Source: QHXQ01 sp036389375 (GTDB lineage: Bacteria > Acidobacteriota > Blastocatellia > Pyrinomonadales > Pyrinomonadaceae). From it: a stretch of 13,420 nucleotides of DNA. The stretch lies in the NCBI GenBank assembly GCA_036389375.1, contig DASVQA010000244.1:1-13420 (forward strand). Direction: 5' to 3'. Below, one piece after another: positions 7,108 to 13,263 of this stretch (within the stretch, counting starts at the first letter, position 1; the number at the start of each line of letters is the position of its first letter). The notes under the pieces were generated by a model. The model saw only the letters and a program-made list of their open reading frames with translations, did not search any database and was not told the origin of the DNA. The position numbers and the translations under genes are program-made.

Positions 7108-7596
7108 TTAACCGGAGACTTGTTCGGTGGTGATGTCGGGGCCGAGGTTTTCGGTCGTGGTTGCGCCCTCACCGTTGAGCGCGGCGTGCATCGTGTGCCA
7201 TGAGAGGCTGGCGCATTTGACGCGTGCGGGAAACTCGCGCACGCCCGCGAAGATTTTCAAGCGCCCCAGATCGTTCGGCTCCTGCTCCGTATCCAACTCG
7301 CCGAGCACCATGCGATGAAACTCAGCGAACAGCCGCTCGGCTTCCGCGCGCGTCTTGCCTTTCACGCTCTGCGTCATCATGCTCGCGGACGCTTTCGAGA
7401 TCGCGCACCCCGAACCCTCAAAACTCACATCGGCCACCACGTCGCCGGCCAGTTGCAGATAGACGGTTAGCTGATCGCCGCAGAGCGGGTTGAGGCCTTC
7501 GGCCGTGCGATTCGCCGCTTCGAGTTTGTGGAAGTTGCGCGGCTTCTTGTTATGGTCGAGTATGACCTGCTGGTAGAGTTCGCTCAGTTCCGACAC
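7108..7596 (-). CDS. sufU: SufU sulfur-relay / Fe-S assembly protein
   Basis: A 162-residue SufU-type protein that accepts sulfur from the SufS persulfide and passes it on for Fe-S cluster building. The three conserved Cys and the Asp are present: C39 and D41 in NPLCGD, C64 in GSGCAIS and C128 in RVKCASLSWHT. The spacing matches the zinc-binding site of Bacillus SufU. The longer stretch between the second and third Cys, relative to IscU, is typical of SufU. The short tail after SWHT is polar and ends in TTEQVSG. The start is GTG at 7596, two bases after the sufS stop, with GAGGTG 11 bases upstream inside the sufS end, so it is tightly coupled to sufS. It is the last gene of the suf operon. 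Its presence fits the absence of SufE here. Confidence 0.93.
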   Translation of the reverse strand: MSELSELYQQVILDHNKKPRNFHKLEAANRTAEGLNPLCGDQLTVYLQLAGDVVADVSFEGSGCAISKASASMMTQSVKGKTRAEAERLFAEFHRMVLGELDTEQEPNDLGRLKIFAGVREFPARVKCASLSWHTMHAALNGEGATTTENLGPDITTEQVSG

Positions 7597-7598
7597 GA

Positions 7599-8861
7599 TT
7601 AACTAAACACCTCGATCACTTTCTCGACGGCCGCGACCAGCCTGTCCGCCTCGGCCTTCGTGTTGTAAAAGGCGAACGAGGCGCGCGCGGTCGCGGGTAC
7701 GTTGAAACGCTTCATCGTCGGCTGCGCGCAATGATGACCAGCGCGAATAGCGATCCCCTCTTGATCGAGGATCGTGCCCACGTCGTGCGGGTGTACGTCG
7801 TCAATCACGAAGGCGAGCACGCTCGTCTTCGCGCGCGCCGTGCCGATGATGCGGACGCCCTCGATGGCCGAAAGTTTTTCGGTGGCGTAGGCCAACAATT
7901 CCTGTTCATAACGGTGCGCGGCGGCGCGATCAAGGCTGGCGAGATAATCAATCGCCGCGCCCAGCCCGATCTGCGATGCGATGGCGGGCGTGCCAGCCTC
8001 GAACTTGTTGGGCAGACCGGCATAAGTCGTCTGCTCGAAGGTGACGGTGCGGATCATGTCGCCACCGCCCATGAACGGATTCATCCGTTCGAGGATTTCG
8101 GCTTTGCCGTAGAGGACGCCGCTGCCCGTCGGCGCGAACATCTTGTGCCCGGAGATGGTGTAGAAATCGCAATCCAAATCCTGCACATCGACAGTCAAGT
8201 GCGGTGCGCCCTGTGCCCCGTCCACCAGCACCGGCACGCCCTGTTTATGTGCGCGCGCGGCGATCTCCTTGATCGGATTGATCGTGCCGAGCGCATTTGA
8301 GACGTGCATCACGGCGACCAGTTTGGTGCGTTCGTTTAAGAGTGCGTCAAACTCGTCGAGCAGCAGTTCGCCCGCGTCGTTCATCGGGATCACGCGCAGC
8401 GTCGCGCCCCGCTCGCCGCAGAGCATCTGCCAGGGGACGATGTTCGCATGGTGCTCCATCGCCGAGATGATGATCTCGTCGCCCGCCGTGACGAACTTGC
8501 GGCCATAACCGTGCATGACGAGATTGATGCCTTCGGTCGAGCCGCGCGTGAAGATGCATTCGCGCGCTTCGCGTGCGTTGATGAAGCGGCGCACCTTTTC
8601 GCGCGCGCCTTCGTAGGCGGTCGTCGCGCGCTGGCTGAGATAATGCACGCCGCGATGTATGTTCGAGTGTTCCTCGCGCAGATAGCGGCTGCCCCGGTCA
8701 ATCACCACCTGCGGCACTTGCGAAGAGGCCGCATTATCCAGATAGATGAGCGGCTTGCCGTTCACGCTCTGACCGAGCACGGGAAAATCCTGCCGCACAC
8801 GCCCAGCATCCCAAGCCCCGGCCGCCGCATCCTTCGCCATCGTCTTCTCTGTCGCAATCAT
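7599..8861 (-). CDS. sufS: SufS cysteine desulfurase (PLP-dependent)
   Basis: A 420-residue class V aminotransferase-fold enzyme that converts cysteine to alanine and leaves a persulfide on its own Cys, the sulfur source for SUF. Visible: YLDNAASSQVP near residue 40, GSTEGIN, EHHANIVPW (residues 136-144, His stacking on PLP), VDGAQGAPH, the PLP lysine K240 in SGHKMFAPTG, and the active Cys C378 in RAGHHCAQP. Both catalytic residues sit 14 positions later than K226/C364 of E. coli SufS, so the core has normal length and about 14 extra residues lie at the N-terminus. The ATG at 8861 follows the sufD stop by 9 bases. An inner ATG at 8840 would remove most of the extra residues, so the start is not fully settled. 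The short mobile-loop architecture is that of the group II SufS type, which pairs with SufU or SufE. Confidence 0.95.
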   Translation of the reverse strand: MIATEKTMAKDAAAGAWDAGRVRQDFPVLGQSVNGKPLIYLDNAASSQVPQVVIDRGSRYLREEHSNIHRGVHYLSQRATTAYEGAREKVRRFINAREARECIFTRGSTEGINLVMHGYGRKFVTAGDEIIISAMEHHANIVPWQMLCGERGATLRVIPMNDAGELLLDEFDALLNERTKLVAVMHVSNALGTINPIKEIAARAHKQGVPVLVDGAQGAPHLTVDVQDLDCDFYTISGHKMFAPTGSGVLYGKAEILERMNPFMGGGDMIRTVTFEQTTYAGLPNKFEAGTPAIASQIGLGAAIDYLASLDRAAAHRYEQELLAYATEKLSAIEGVRIIGTARAKTSVLAFVIDDVHPHDVGTILDQEGIAIRAGHHCAQPTMKRFNVPATARASFAFYNTKAEADRLVAAVEKVIEVFS

Positions 8862-8870
8862 CTTTTAAAC

Positions 8871-10214
8871 TCAAACCTCAAGGCGCGCGTGCAGCCGATG
8901 CAGAATGGCCTCGTCCAGTTGCGCCTTGATCGATTCGATCTTGATCTTTTCGACCAACTCTTCGGCAAAACCGTAGGTCAGCAGGTTGCGCGCTAAATCC
9001 ATGTGCAGGCCGCGGCTGAGCAGGTAGAACAACTCTTCCTCGGCAAGCTGGCCGACGGTCGCGCCGTGCGCGCACTTCACATCGTCAGCGAAAATCTCTA
9101 GTTGCGGTTTGGTGTCCACACGCGCGTTGGGCGACAGCAGCAGATTCTTGTTCGTCTGCTGCGCGTCGGTCTGCTGCGCGTCGCGGTGGACGAAGACCTT
9201 GCCGTTGAAAACGGCGCGCGATTTACCGTCGAGAATGCCCTTGTAGATTTGGCGGCTCGTACAATGCGGCGCGACGTGTTCGATGAGCGAGTGCGTGTCG
9301 GCGTGCTGCCCCGTGCCGACTAAGTAGAGGCCGTCAACGGCGCACTCAGCGCCTGCGTGGGCCAGGCGGACGCGGATGCCGTGCCGCGACAGACGCGCGC
9401 CGAGCGTGATCGTCGTCAGATCGTAGACCGCGCTGCGTTCGAGTTCAGCCTGCGTCGTGGCGATGTGATACGCCTGTTCGCTCTCGCGCTGCACTTTGTA
9501 ATGCGTGATACGCGCGTTCTCGCCGACGAAGACTTCGACCACCGCGTTGGTGAAATAGGCGGCGTCGCCGGTCGCCGCGTAGCTCTCGATGATCGTCGCG
9601 GCGCTCTCGCGTTCGGCGACGACGAGCACGCGCGGGAAAATCGCCGCCGGGTCGCCCGTGCCGGTCGCCAGAAACAGCAGTTGCAGCGGCGCGGCCAAGC
9701 GTGCGCCCGGCGGTAGATGTATGAACGCGCCTTGATTGACAAAGGCGGTGTTGAGCGCCGCGAACCCGTCCGCGTGCTCGTTCACAACGGCGGCGCGCGC
9801 CAGATACGAGCGGAGCGTAGCGTCGTGTGCGCCGCCGAGCGCATCGGCCAGATTTGTGACAACGATGCCGTCCGGCAGTCCGGTCAAGGTTGATAGTTGC
9901 GGCTGATAGATGCCGTCTACGAAGACGAGATTATGCTGCCGGGCCTCTTGCGAGATGAAAGGCGCAACGGCGTCCGCTTCGAGCGAGCTAGCCGGCGCGG
10001 CGACGGACGGCACAAACGCAGCGCGGGCAAGCGGCGCGACGTTCGTGTACTTCCAGTCTTCATCGTCAGTCGTCGGGAAACCTGTCTGTTCAAAACGCGC
10101 GAGCGCAGCCGCGCGCAGGCGCGCAAGCCACGCGGGCGTTGCGCGCCCGGTCGTCTCCTGTAGGCTGCGCGCCGCCGCAGCGTATGTGCTCTGTTCTTGA
10201 ATCGCCTGTGCCAT
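8871..10214 (-). CDS. sufD: SufD, scaffold subunit of the SufBCD complex
   Basis: A right-handed beta-helix protein that partners SufB in the SufB-SufC2-SufD scaffold on which new Fe-S clusters form. The N-terminal helical part has DEDWKYTNVAPLAR, a SufD hallmark, near residue 52. The core has GAFIHLPPGA, ESYAATGDAAYFTN, VFVHRDAQQTDAQQTNKN and KPQLEIFADDVKCAHGATVGQL. The His in KCAHGAT (residue 383) corresponds to H360 of E. coli, proposed to help hold the nascent cluster. The C-terminal helix (YLLSRGLHMDLARNLL) is complete. I placed the start at ATG 10214; a GTG one codon upstream (10217) is equally possible. The gene begins about a dozen bases after the sufC stop with no strong ribosome binding site and ends 9 bases before sufS. 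Length (447 residues) is normal for the family. Confidence 0.94.
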   Translation of the reverse strand: MAQAIQEQSTYAAAARSLQETTGRATPAWLARLRAAALARFEQTGFPTTDDEDWKYTNVAPLARAAFVPSVAAPASSLEADAVAPFISQEARQHNLVFVDGIYQPQLSTLTGLPDGIVVTNLADALGGAHDATLRSYLARAAVVNEHADGFAALNTAFVNQGAFIHLPPGARLAAPLQLLFLATGTGDPAAIFPRVLVVAERESAATIIESYAATGDAAYFTNAVVEVFVGENARITHYKVQRESEQAYHIATTQAELERSAVYDLTTITLGARLSRHGIRVRLAHAGAECAVDGLYLVGTGQHADTHSLIEHVAPHCTSRQIYKGILDGKSRAVFNGKVFVHRDAQQTDAQQTNKNLLLSPNARVDTKPQLEIFADDVKCAHGATVGQLAEEELFYLLSRGLHMDLARNLLTYGFAEELVEKIKIESIKAQLDEAILHRLHARLEV

Positions 10215-10226
10215 CACTTTATCAGT

Positions 10227-11003
10227 CTATTGCACGACGGCCGTCGCGGCCGTATCAGCGCCCTGCTCTTTGAGCCAGTCGTAGCCCTTCGCTTCGAGTT
10301 CCAACGCCAACTCCTTGCCGCCTGAGCGCACGATGCGCCCACGATAGAGCACGTGGACGAAGTCGGGCACGATGTAGTTCAGGAGGCGCTGGTAGTGTGT
10401 GACGAGGAGGATGGCATTCTCCGGCGTGCGCAGATGATTCACACCGGCGGCGACGATGCGGAGCGCGTCAATGTCTAAGCCGGAATCGGTTTCGTCAAGC
10501 ACGGCGAGTTTCGGTTCGAGCACGGCCATCTGCAAAATCTCGTTGCGCTTCTTCTCGCCACCGGAAAAGCCCTCGTTGACGGAACGCGACATCAGCCCCG
10601 CATCCATCTCGACGATGCGCGCACGCTCGCTGAGCAGGTCTTTGAACTCCAACGGGTCTAGTTCCTCTTCGCCGAGGTGCTTGCGCTTCTCGTTGTAGGC
10701 GAGGCGCAGGAACTGCGCGTTCGACACCCCCGGCACTTCGACCGGATATTGAAACGCCAGAAAGACGCCCTCACGCGCGCGCTCGTCCGGCTCAAGTTCT
10801 AACAGGTTCCGGCCTTCGTAGAGCACTTCGCCGCCCGTCACTTCGTAAGCCGGATGCCCCGCCAGCACCTTCGCCAGCGTAGATTTCCCCGACCCGTTCG
10901 GCCCCATGATGGCGTGCACTTCGCCTTTGTTAACCGTCAGACTGAGGCCGCGCAAAATCTCTTTGCCCTCGACGGTCGCGTGCAGGTTGCGAATCTCTAA
11001 CAC
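10227..11003 (-). CDS. sufC: SufC, ABC-type ATPase of the SufBCD complex
   Basis: A 258-residue soluble ABC ATPase that drives conformational change in the SufBD pair during Fe-S assembly; it is not a transporter. Seen in order: MLEIRNLHATVEGKEIL, Walker A GPNGSGKST (residues 34-42), a Q-loop in FLAFQYPVEVPGVSN, the signature FSGGEKKRNEI, Walker B with catalytic Glu in AVLDETDSGLD, and the switch His in LLVTHYQRLL. The YPVEVPGV and SGGEKKRNEI forms are specific to SufC. The start is GTG at 11003, with CGGGG about 10 bases upstream. Unlike the other suf gaps, 96 bases separate it from sufB, and that gap holds an inverted heptad array. No membrane partner is nearby, consistent with SUF. Confidence 0.95.
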   Translation of the reverse strand: MLEIRNLHATVEGKEILRGLSLTVNKGEVHAIMGPNGSGKSTLAKVLAGHPAYEVTGGEVLYEGRNLLELEPDERAREGVFLAFQYPVEVPGVSNAQFLRLAYNEKRKHLGEEELDPLEFKDLLSERARIVEMDAGLMSRSVNEGFSGGEKKRNEILQMAVLEPKLAVLDETDSGLDIDALRIVAAGVNHLRTPENAILLVTHYQRLLNYIVPDFVHVLYRGRIVRSGGKELALELEAKGYDWLKEQGADTAATAVVQ

Positions 11004-11005
11004 GA

Positions 11006-11026
11006 TAAATTTACCCCGTAAATTTA
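11006..11026. repeat. Twin TAAATTTA palindromes just before sufC
   Basis: Two copies of the 8-base palindrome TAAATTTA (11006-11013 and 11019-11026) are separated by CCCCG. They flank the CGGGG that may be the sufC ribosome binding site. Pairing between the copies could sequester that site, or they could form a protein-binding site. Role inferred only. Confidence 0.35.
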
Positions 11027-11098
11027 GAGGTCAGAGGGCAGAGGTTAGTTAAAAAACTGTCTCTCACTGATCTCTGACCTCTAATCTCTACCCTCTGC
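11024..11098. repeat. Inverted heptad-repeat array in the sufB-sufC gap
   Basis: Plus-strand units TTAGAGG, TCAGAGG, GCAGAGG and TTAG run from 11024. The complementary units return at about 11061-11098. A perfect 13-bp inverted repeat links 11024-11036 with 11072-11084. GCAGAGG at 11038-11044 can alternatively pair with 11092-11098. The design parallels the array at 1030-1125 with a different unit sequence. In the suf transcript it would fold into a large stem between sufB and sufC. Confidence 0.6.
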
Positions 11099-11099
11099 T

Positions 11100-12536
11100 T
11101 TAGCCCACGCTGCCTTCGAGTTTCATGCCGAGCAGACGTTGTGCTTCGACGGCAAACTCCATCGGAAGTTCGCGGAACACGTCCTTGCAGAAACCGTTGA
11201 TGATGAGCGAGACGGCGTCTTCCTGCGACAGCCCGCGCTGCATCAGGTAGAAGAGCTGATCCTCGCTGATGCGCGACGTGGTCGCTTCATGCTCGACGCG
11301 CGCGGTGTTGTTCATCACCTCAATGTAGGGAAAAGTGTTCGCGCCACACTTTGCGCCGATGAGCAGCGAGTCGCATTGCGTGTAGTTGCGTGCGCCCTCC
11401 GCGCCGGGCAGCACTTTCACAAGCCCGCGATAACTGTTGTTCGATTTGCCGGCGGAGATGCCCTTCGAGATGATCGTGGAGCGCGTGTTCTTGCCGATGT
11501 GGATCATCTTCGTGCCGGTGTCGGCCTGCTGCGCGTGGTTCGTCAGCGCGACCGAGTAGAACTCGCCGATGGAGTTGTCGCCTTGCAGAATGCACGACGG
11601 GTACTTCCATGTGATGGCCGAGCCGGTCTCAACCTGCGTCCACGAAATTTTCGCGTTGCGCCCGGCGCACTTGCCGCGCTTCGTCACGAAGTTGTAGATG
11701 CCGCCCTTGCCCTCTTCATCGCCCGCGTACCAGTTCTGCACGGTCGAATACTTGATCTCGGCATCGTCGAGCGCGACCAACTCGACGACCGCCGCGTGCA
11801 ACTGGTTCCGGTCGAACTTCGGCGCGGTGCAGCCTTCGAGATAGGAGACGTATGCGCCCTCTTCCGCGATGACGAGCGTGCGCTCGAATTGGCCGGATTC
11901 GGCATTGTTGATCCGGAAATAGGTGGAAAGCTCCATCGGGCAGCGAACGCCTCTGGGCACGAAGACGAACGAACCATCGGAGAAGACCGCGCTGTTGAGC
12001 GCCGCGAAATAGTTGTCATTCGTCGGCACGACCGAGCCGAGATACTGCTTGATGAGATCGGGATACTCCCGAATCGCTTCCGTGAAGGAACAGAAGATGA
12101 CGCCGTGCTTCTTCAACTTCTCTTTGTAGGTCGTCGCCACAGAAACCGAGTCGAAGACGGCATCGACCGCCACGCCCGCGAGTTGCTTCTGCTCCGTGAG
12201 CGGGATGCCGAGTTTCTCGAACGTGCGCAGCAGTTCGGGATCGACCTCGTCGAGGCTCGCCTTCTTGGCCTGCTGCTTGGGCGCGCTGTAATAGATCACG
12301 TCCTGATAATCAATCTCCGGATACGTGACGTTCGGCCAGTGCTTCGGCTCCGTCATCTTGAGCCAGTGCCGGTAAGCTTTCAGGCGAAACTCAAGCATCC
12401 AGTCCGGCTCGTTCTTCTTCGCCACGATCAGCCGGATGGTCTCTTCGCTGAGTCCCTTCGGGATCATGTCCGACTCGATGTCGGTCACGAAACCGTACTT
12501 GTACTCTTTGTTGGTCAGTAGTTCGATTGTGCTCAT
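11100..12536 (-). CDS. sufB: SufB, core scaffold of the SufBCD complex
   Basis: A 478-residue beta-helix scaffold protein that carries the assembling Fe-S cluster. Motifs: SEETIRLIVAKKNEPDWML at the N-terminus, SVVPTNDNYFAALNSAVFSDGSF, VPRGVRCPMELSTYFRIN, EGAYVSYLEGCTAP, IYNFVTKRGKC and TYKEKLKKHGVIF. Near the C-terminus are NYTQCDSLLIGAKCG (C388 equals C405 of E. coli, the proposed sulfur-accepting Cys) and ARVEHEATTSRISEDQLFYL (E417 equals E434). The C-terminal block GFCKDVFRELPMEFAVEAQ is nearly the same as in enterobacterial SufB. The protein is about 17 residues shorter than the E. coli one, at the N-terminal side. The ATG start at 12536 has a weak AAGAGA a few bases upstream. It lies 52 bases after the rrf2 stop, in the same direction. 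Its translation relative to sufC may be set by the repeat array downstream. Confidence 0.96.
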   Translation of the reverse strand: MSTIELLTNKEYKYGFVTDIESDMIPKGLSEETIRLIVAKKNEPDWMLEFRLKAYRHWLKMTEPKHWPNVTYPEIDYQDVIYYSAPKQQAKKASLDEVDPELLRTFEKLGIPLTEQKQLAGVAVDAVFDSVSVATTYKEKLKKHGVIFCSFTEAIREYPDLIKQYLGSVVPTNDNYFAALNSAVFSDGSFVFVPRGVRCPMELSTYFRINNAESGQFERTLVIAEEGAYVSYLEGCTAPKFDRNQLHAAVVELVALDDAEIKYSTVQNWYAGDEEGKGGIYNFVTKRGKCAGRNAKISWTQVETGSAITWKYPSCILQGDNSIGEFYSVALTNHAQQADTGTKMIHIGKNTRSTIISKGISAGKSNNSYRGLVKVLPGAEGARNYTQCDSLLIGAKCGANTFPYIEVMNNTARVEHEATTSRISEDQLFYLMQRGLSQEDAVSLIINGFCKDVFRELPMEFAVEAQRLLGMKLEGSVG

Positions 12537-12540
12537 CGTT

Positions 12541-12571
12541 CTCTTCTTTAGCGCCCTTAGCGTCTGCTGAT
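12541..12571. repeat. Degenerate 9-base repeat tract in the rrf2-sufB gap
   Basis: On the minus strand the gap reads as near-repeats ACGCTAAGG, GCGCTAAAG, AAGAG. This is the same kind of short tract as at 6980-7015. It also supplies the purine-rich AAGAGA just before the sufB start. Only about two clear units are present, so this is a weak call. Confidence 0.3.
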
Positions 12572-12588
12572 TGCCCTGGTTTCAGCGT

Positions 12589-13074
12589 CTAGGCCCGCCG
12601 GATGGTGGGCGCGACGTGGCGCGGCAGCGCGTGAATCTCGTAGAGCCGCGTCTCCACCTTCGCCTCTGTGCCGAGCAGTTGCGCGAGCGTGATATTGGAC
12701 AGAGCCTGTTGGACGATGTCGTGCAAGCCGACGATCACGGGGCGAATCCCGCAGTTGCCCGTATGCACGCAGGTATCCAGCACGCCCGTATAGCTTTTGC
12801 AGTGGCCGGCGAGCACGTCGTCGTCGAGCACCTTGATAATCTCGCTCAGTTGAATTTCGGCGGCAGGACGCGCCAGCCTGTAGCCGCCCTTCGTGCCCCG
12901 AATAGATTTGACCAGCCCCGCCTTGTTCAAAATCCACATCAGTTTGCCCGCGTTCGCCACCGAGAGACCTTCCCGCGCGGCCAGTTGCGGCAGCGTCAGA
13001 TATTCGCCCTCCGCCAGCGGGGCCAACTGCAACAGACAACGTAAGCCGTACTCTTCCTGCGCGGAAACTTTCAT
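12589..13074 (-). CDS. Rrf2-family transcriptional regulator, probable Fe-S-sensing repressor of suf (IscR/SufR-like)
   Basis: A 161-residue Rrf2 winged-helix regulator at the head of the suf operon. The start at 13074 gives MKVSAQEEYGLRCLLQLA, the normal family beginning, with GGAG 8 bases upstream. The longest frame (13095) would add seven unlikely residues. The DNA-binding wing and recognition helix lie at about residues 25-70 (LTLPQLAAREGLS, LNKAGLVKSIRGTKGGYRL). C92, C102 and C108 are spaced C-x9-C-x5-C, where E. coli IscR has C92, C98 and C104 with x5-x5. The second half of the spacing is conserved and the first half is four residues longer. Cluster binding is therefore likely but its type is open. 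It probably represses its own promoter, where a palindrome overlaps the -35 box, and releases it when Fe-S is scarce. Other Rrf2 sensors (nitric oxide, redox) cannot be excluded. Confidence 0.88.
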   Translation of the reverse strand: MKVSAQEEYGLRCLLQLAPLAEGEYLTLPQLAAREGLSVANAGKLMWILNKAGLVKSIRGTKGGYRLARPAAEIQLSEIIKVLDDDVLAGHCKSYTGVLDTCVHTGNCGIRPVIVGLHDIVQQALSNITLAQLLGTEAKVETRLYEIHALPRHVAPTIRRA

Positions 13075-13082
13075 AACGCACG

Positions 13083-13086
13083 CTCC
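13083..13086 (-). promoter_or_regulatory. Ribosome binding site fixing the rrf2 start
   Basis: GGAG on the minus strand lies 8 bases before the ATG at 13074. This supports the inner start. Confidence 0.6.
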
Positions 13087-13120
13087 GTCCGTCAAACCTG
13101 AACTTTCAAGGCACGGACAG

Positions 13121-13150
13121 ATTATAAGCCAATCATTACTTTTTAGTCAA
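13121..13150 (-). promoter_or_regulatory. Strong sigma70-type promoter of the suf operon
   Basis: On the minus strand, TTGACT (13145-13150), an 18-base spacer and a perfect TATAAT (13121-13126). The expected start of transcription is near 13114, giving a leader of about 40 bases before rrf2. It is the only near-consensus promoter I found in the window. Confidence 0.75.
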
Positions 13151-13154
13151 GATT
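13131..13154. promoter_or_regulatory. Candidate Rrf2 operator, 24-bp imperfect palindrome
   Basis: Half-sites AATCATTACT (13131-13140) and AGTCAAGATT (13145-13154) are separated by TTTT. Eight of ten positions are symmetric: AATC, T, ACT and their complements. Its length and ACT-spacer-AGT core resemble IscR type 1 sites. It covers the -35 box and upstream spacer, so a bound protein would block RNA polymerase. Confidence 0.5.
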
Positions 13155-13160
13155 AGCCGA

Positions 13161-13180
13161 TGCAAGGATTTAGCCTTGCA
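13161..13180. promoter_or_regulatory. Second palindrome in the divergent region
   Basis: TGCAAGG (13161-13167) and CCTTGCA (13174-13180) form a perfect 7-bp inverted repeat around ATTTAG. It lies just upstream of the suf promoter and before the divergent gene. It could be an operator or a hairpin isolating the two transcripts. Confidence 0.4.
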
Positions 13181-13221
13181 AGACGGGCAAATTTCCTCAA
13201 CAGGCGGGCTTTATTTGCGGT

Positions 13222-13227
13222 TACAAT
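13222..13227 (+). promoter_or_regulatory. Possible -10 box for the divergent gene
   Basis: TACAAT lies 37 bases before the ATG at 13264. I see no convincing -35 at 16-18 bases upstream, so this is weak. Confidence 0.25.
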
Positions 13228-13263
13228 GGCGGCGCAATCTCATTTCACGCACGCAGGTTAACG

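Noticed and set aside
9154..9183. Perfect 15-bp tandem repeat in sufD (DAQQT twice)
   Set aside because: SufD proteins normally have a similar repeated beta-helix stretch here with the same length, so it is not a recent duplication or insertion.
11139..12521. 460-codon open frame on the plus strand opposite sufB
   Set aside because: It lies antisense to highly conserved sufB, has no recognisable domain and has a skewed composition; a shadow frame.
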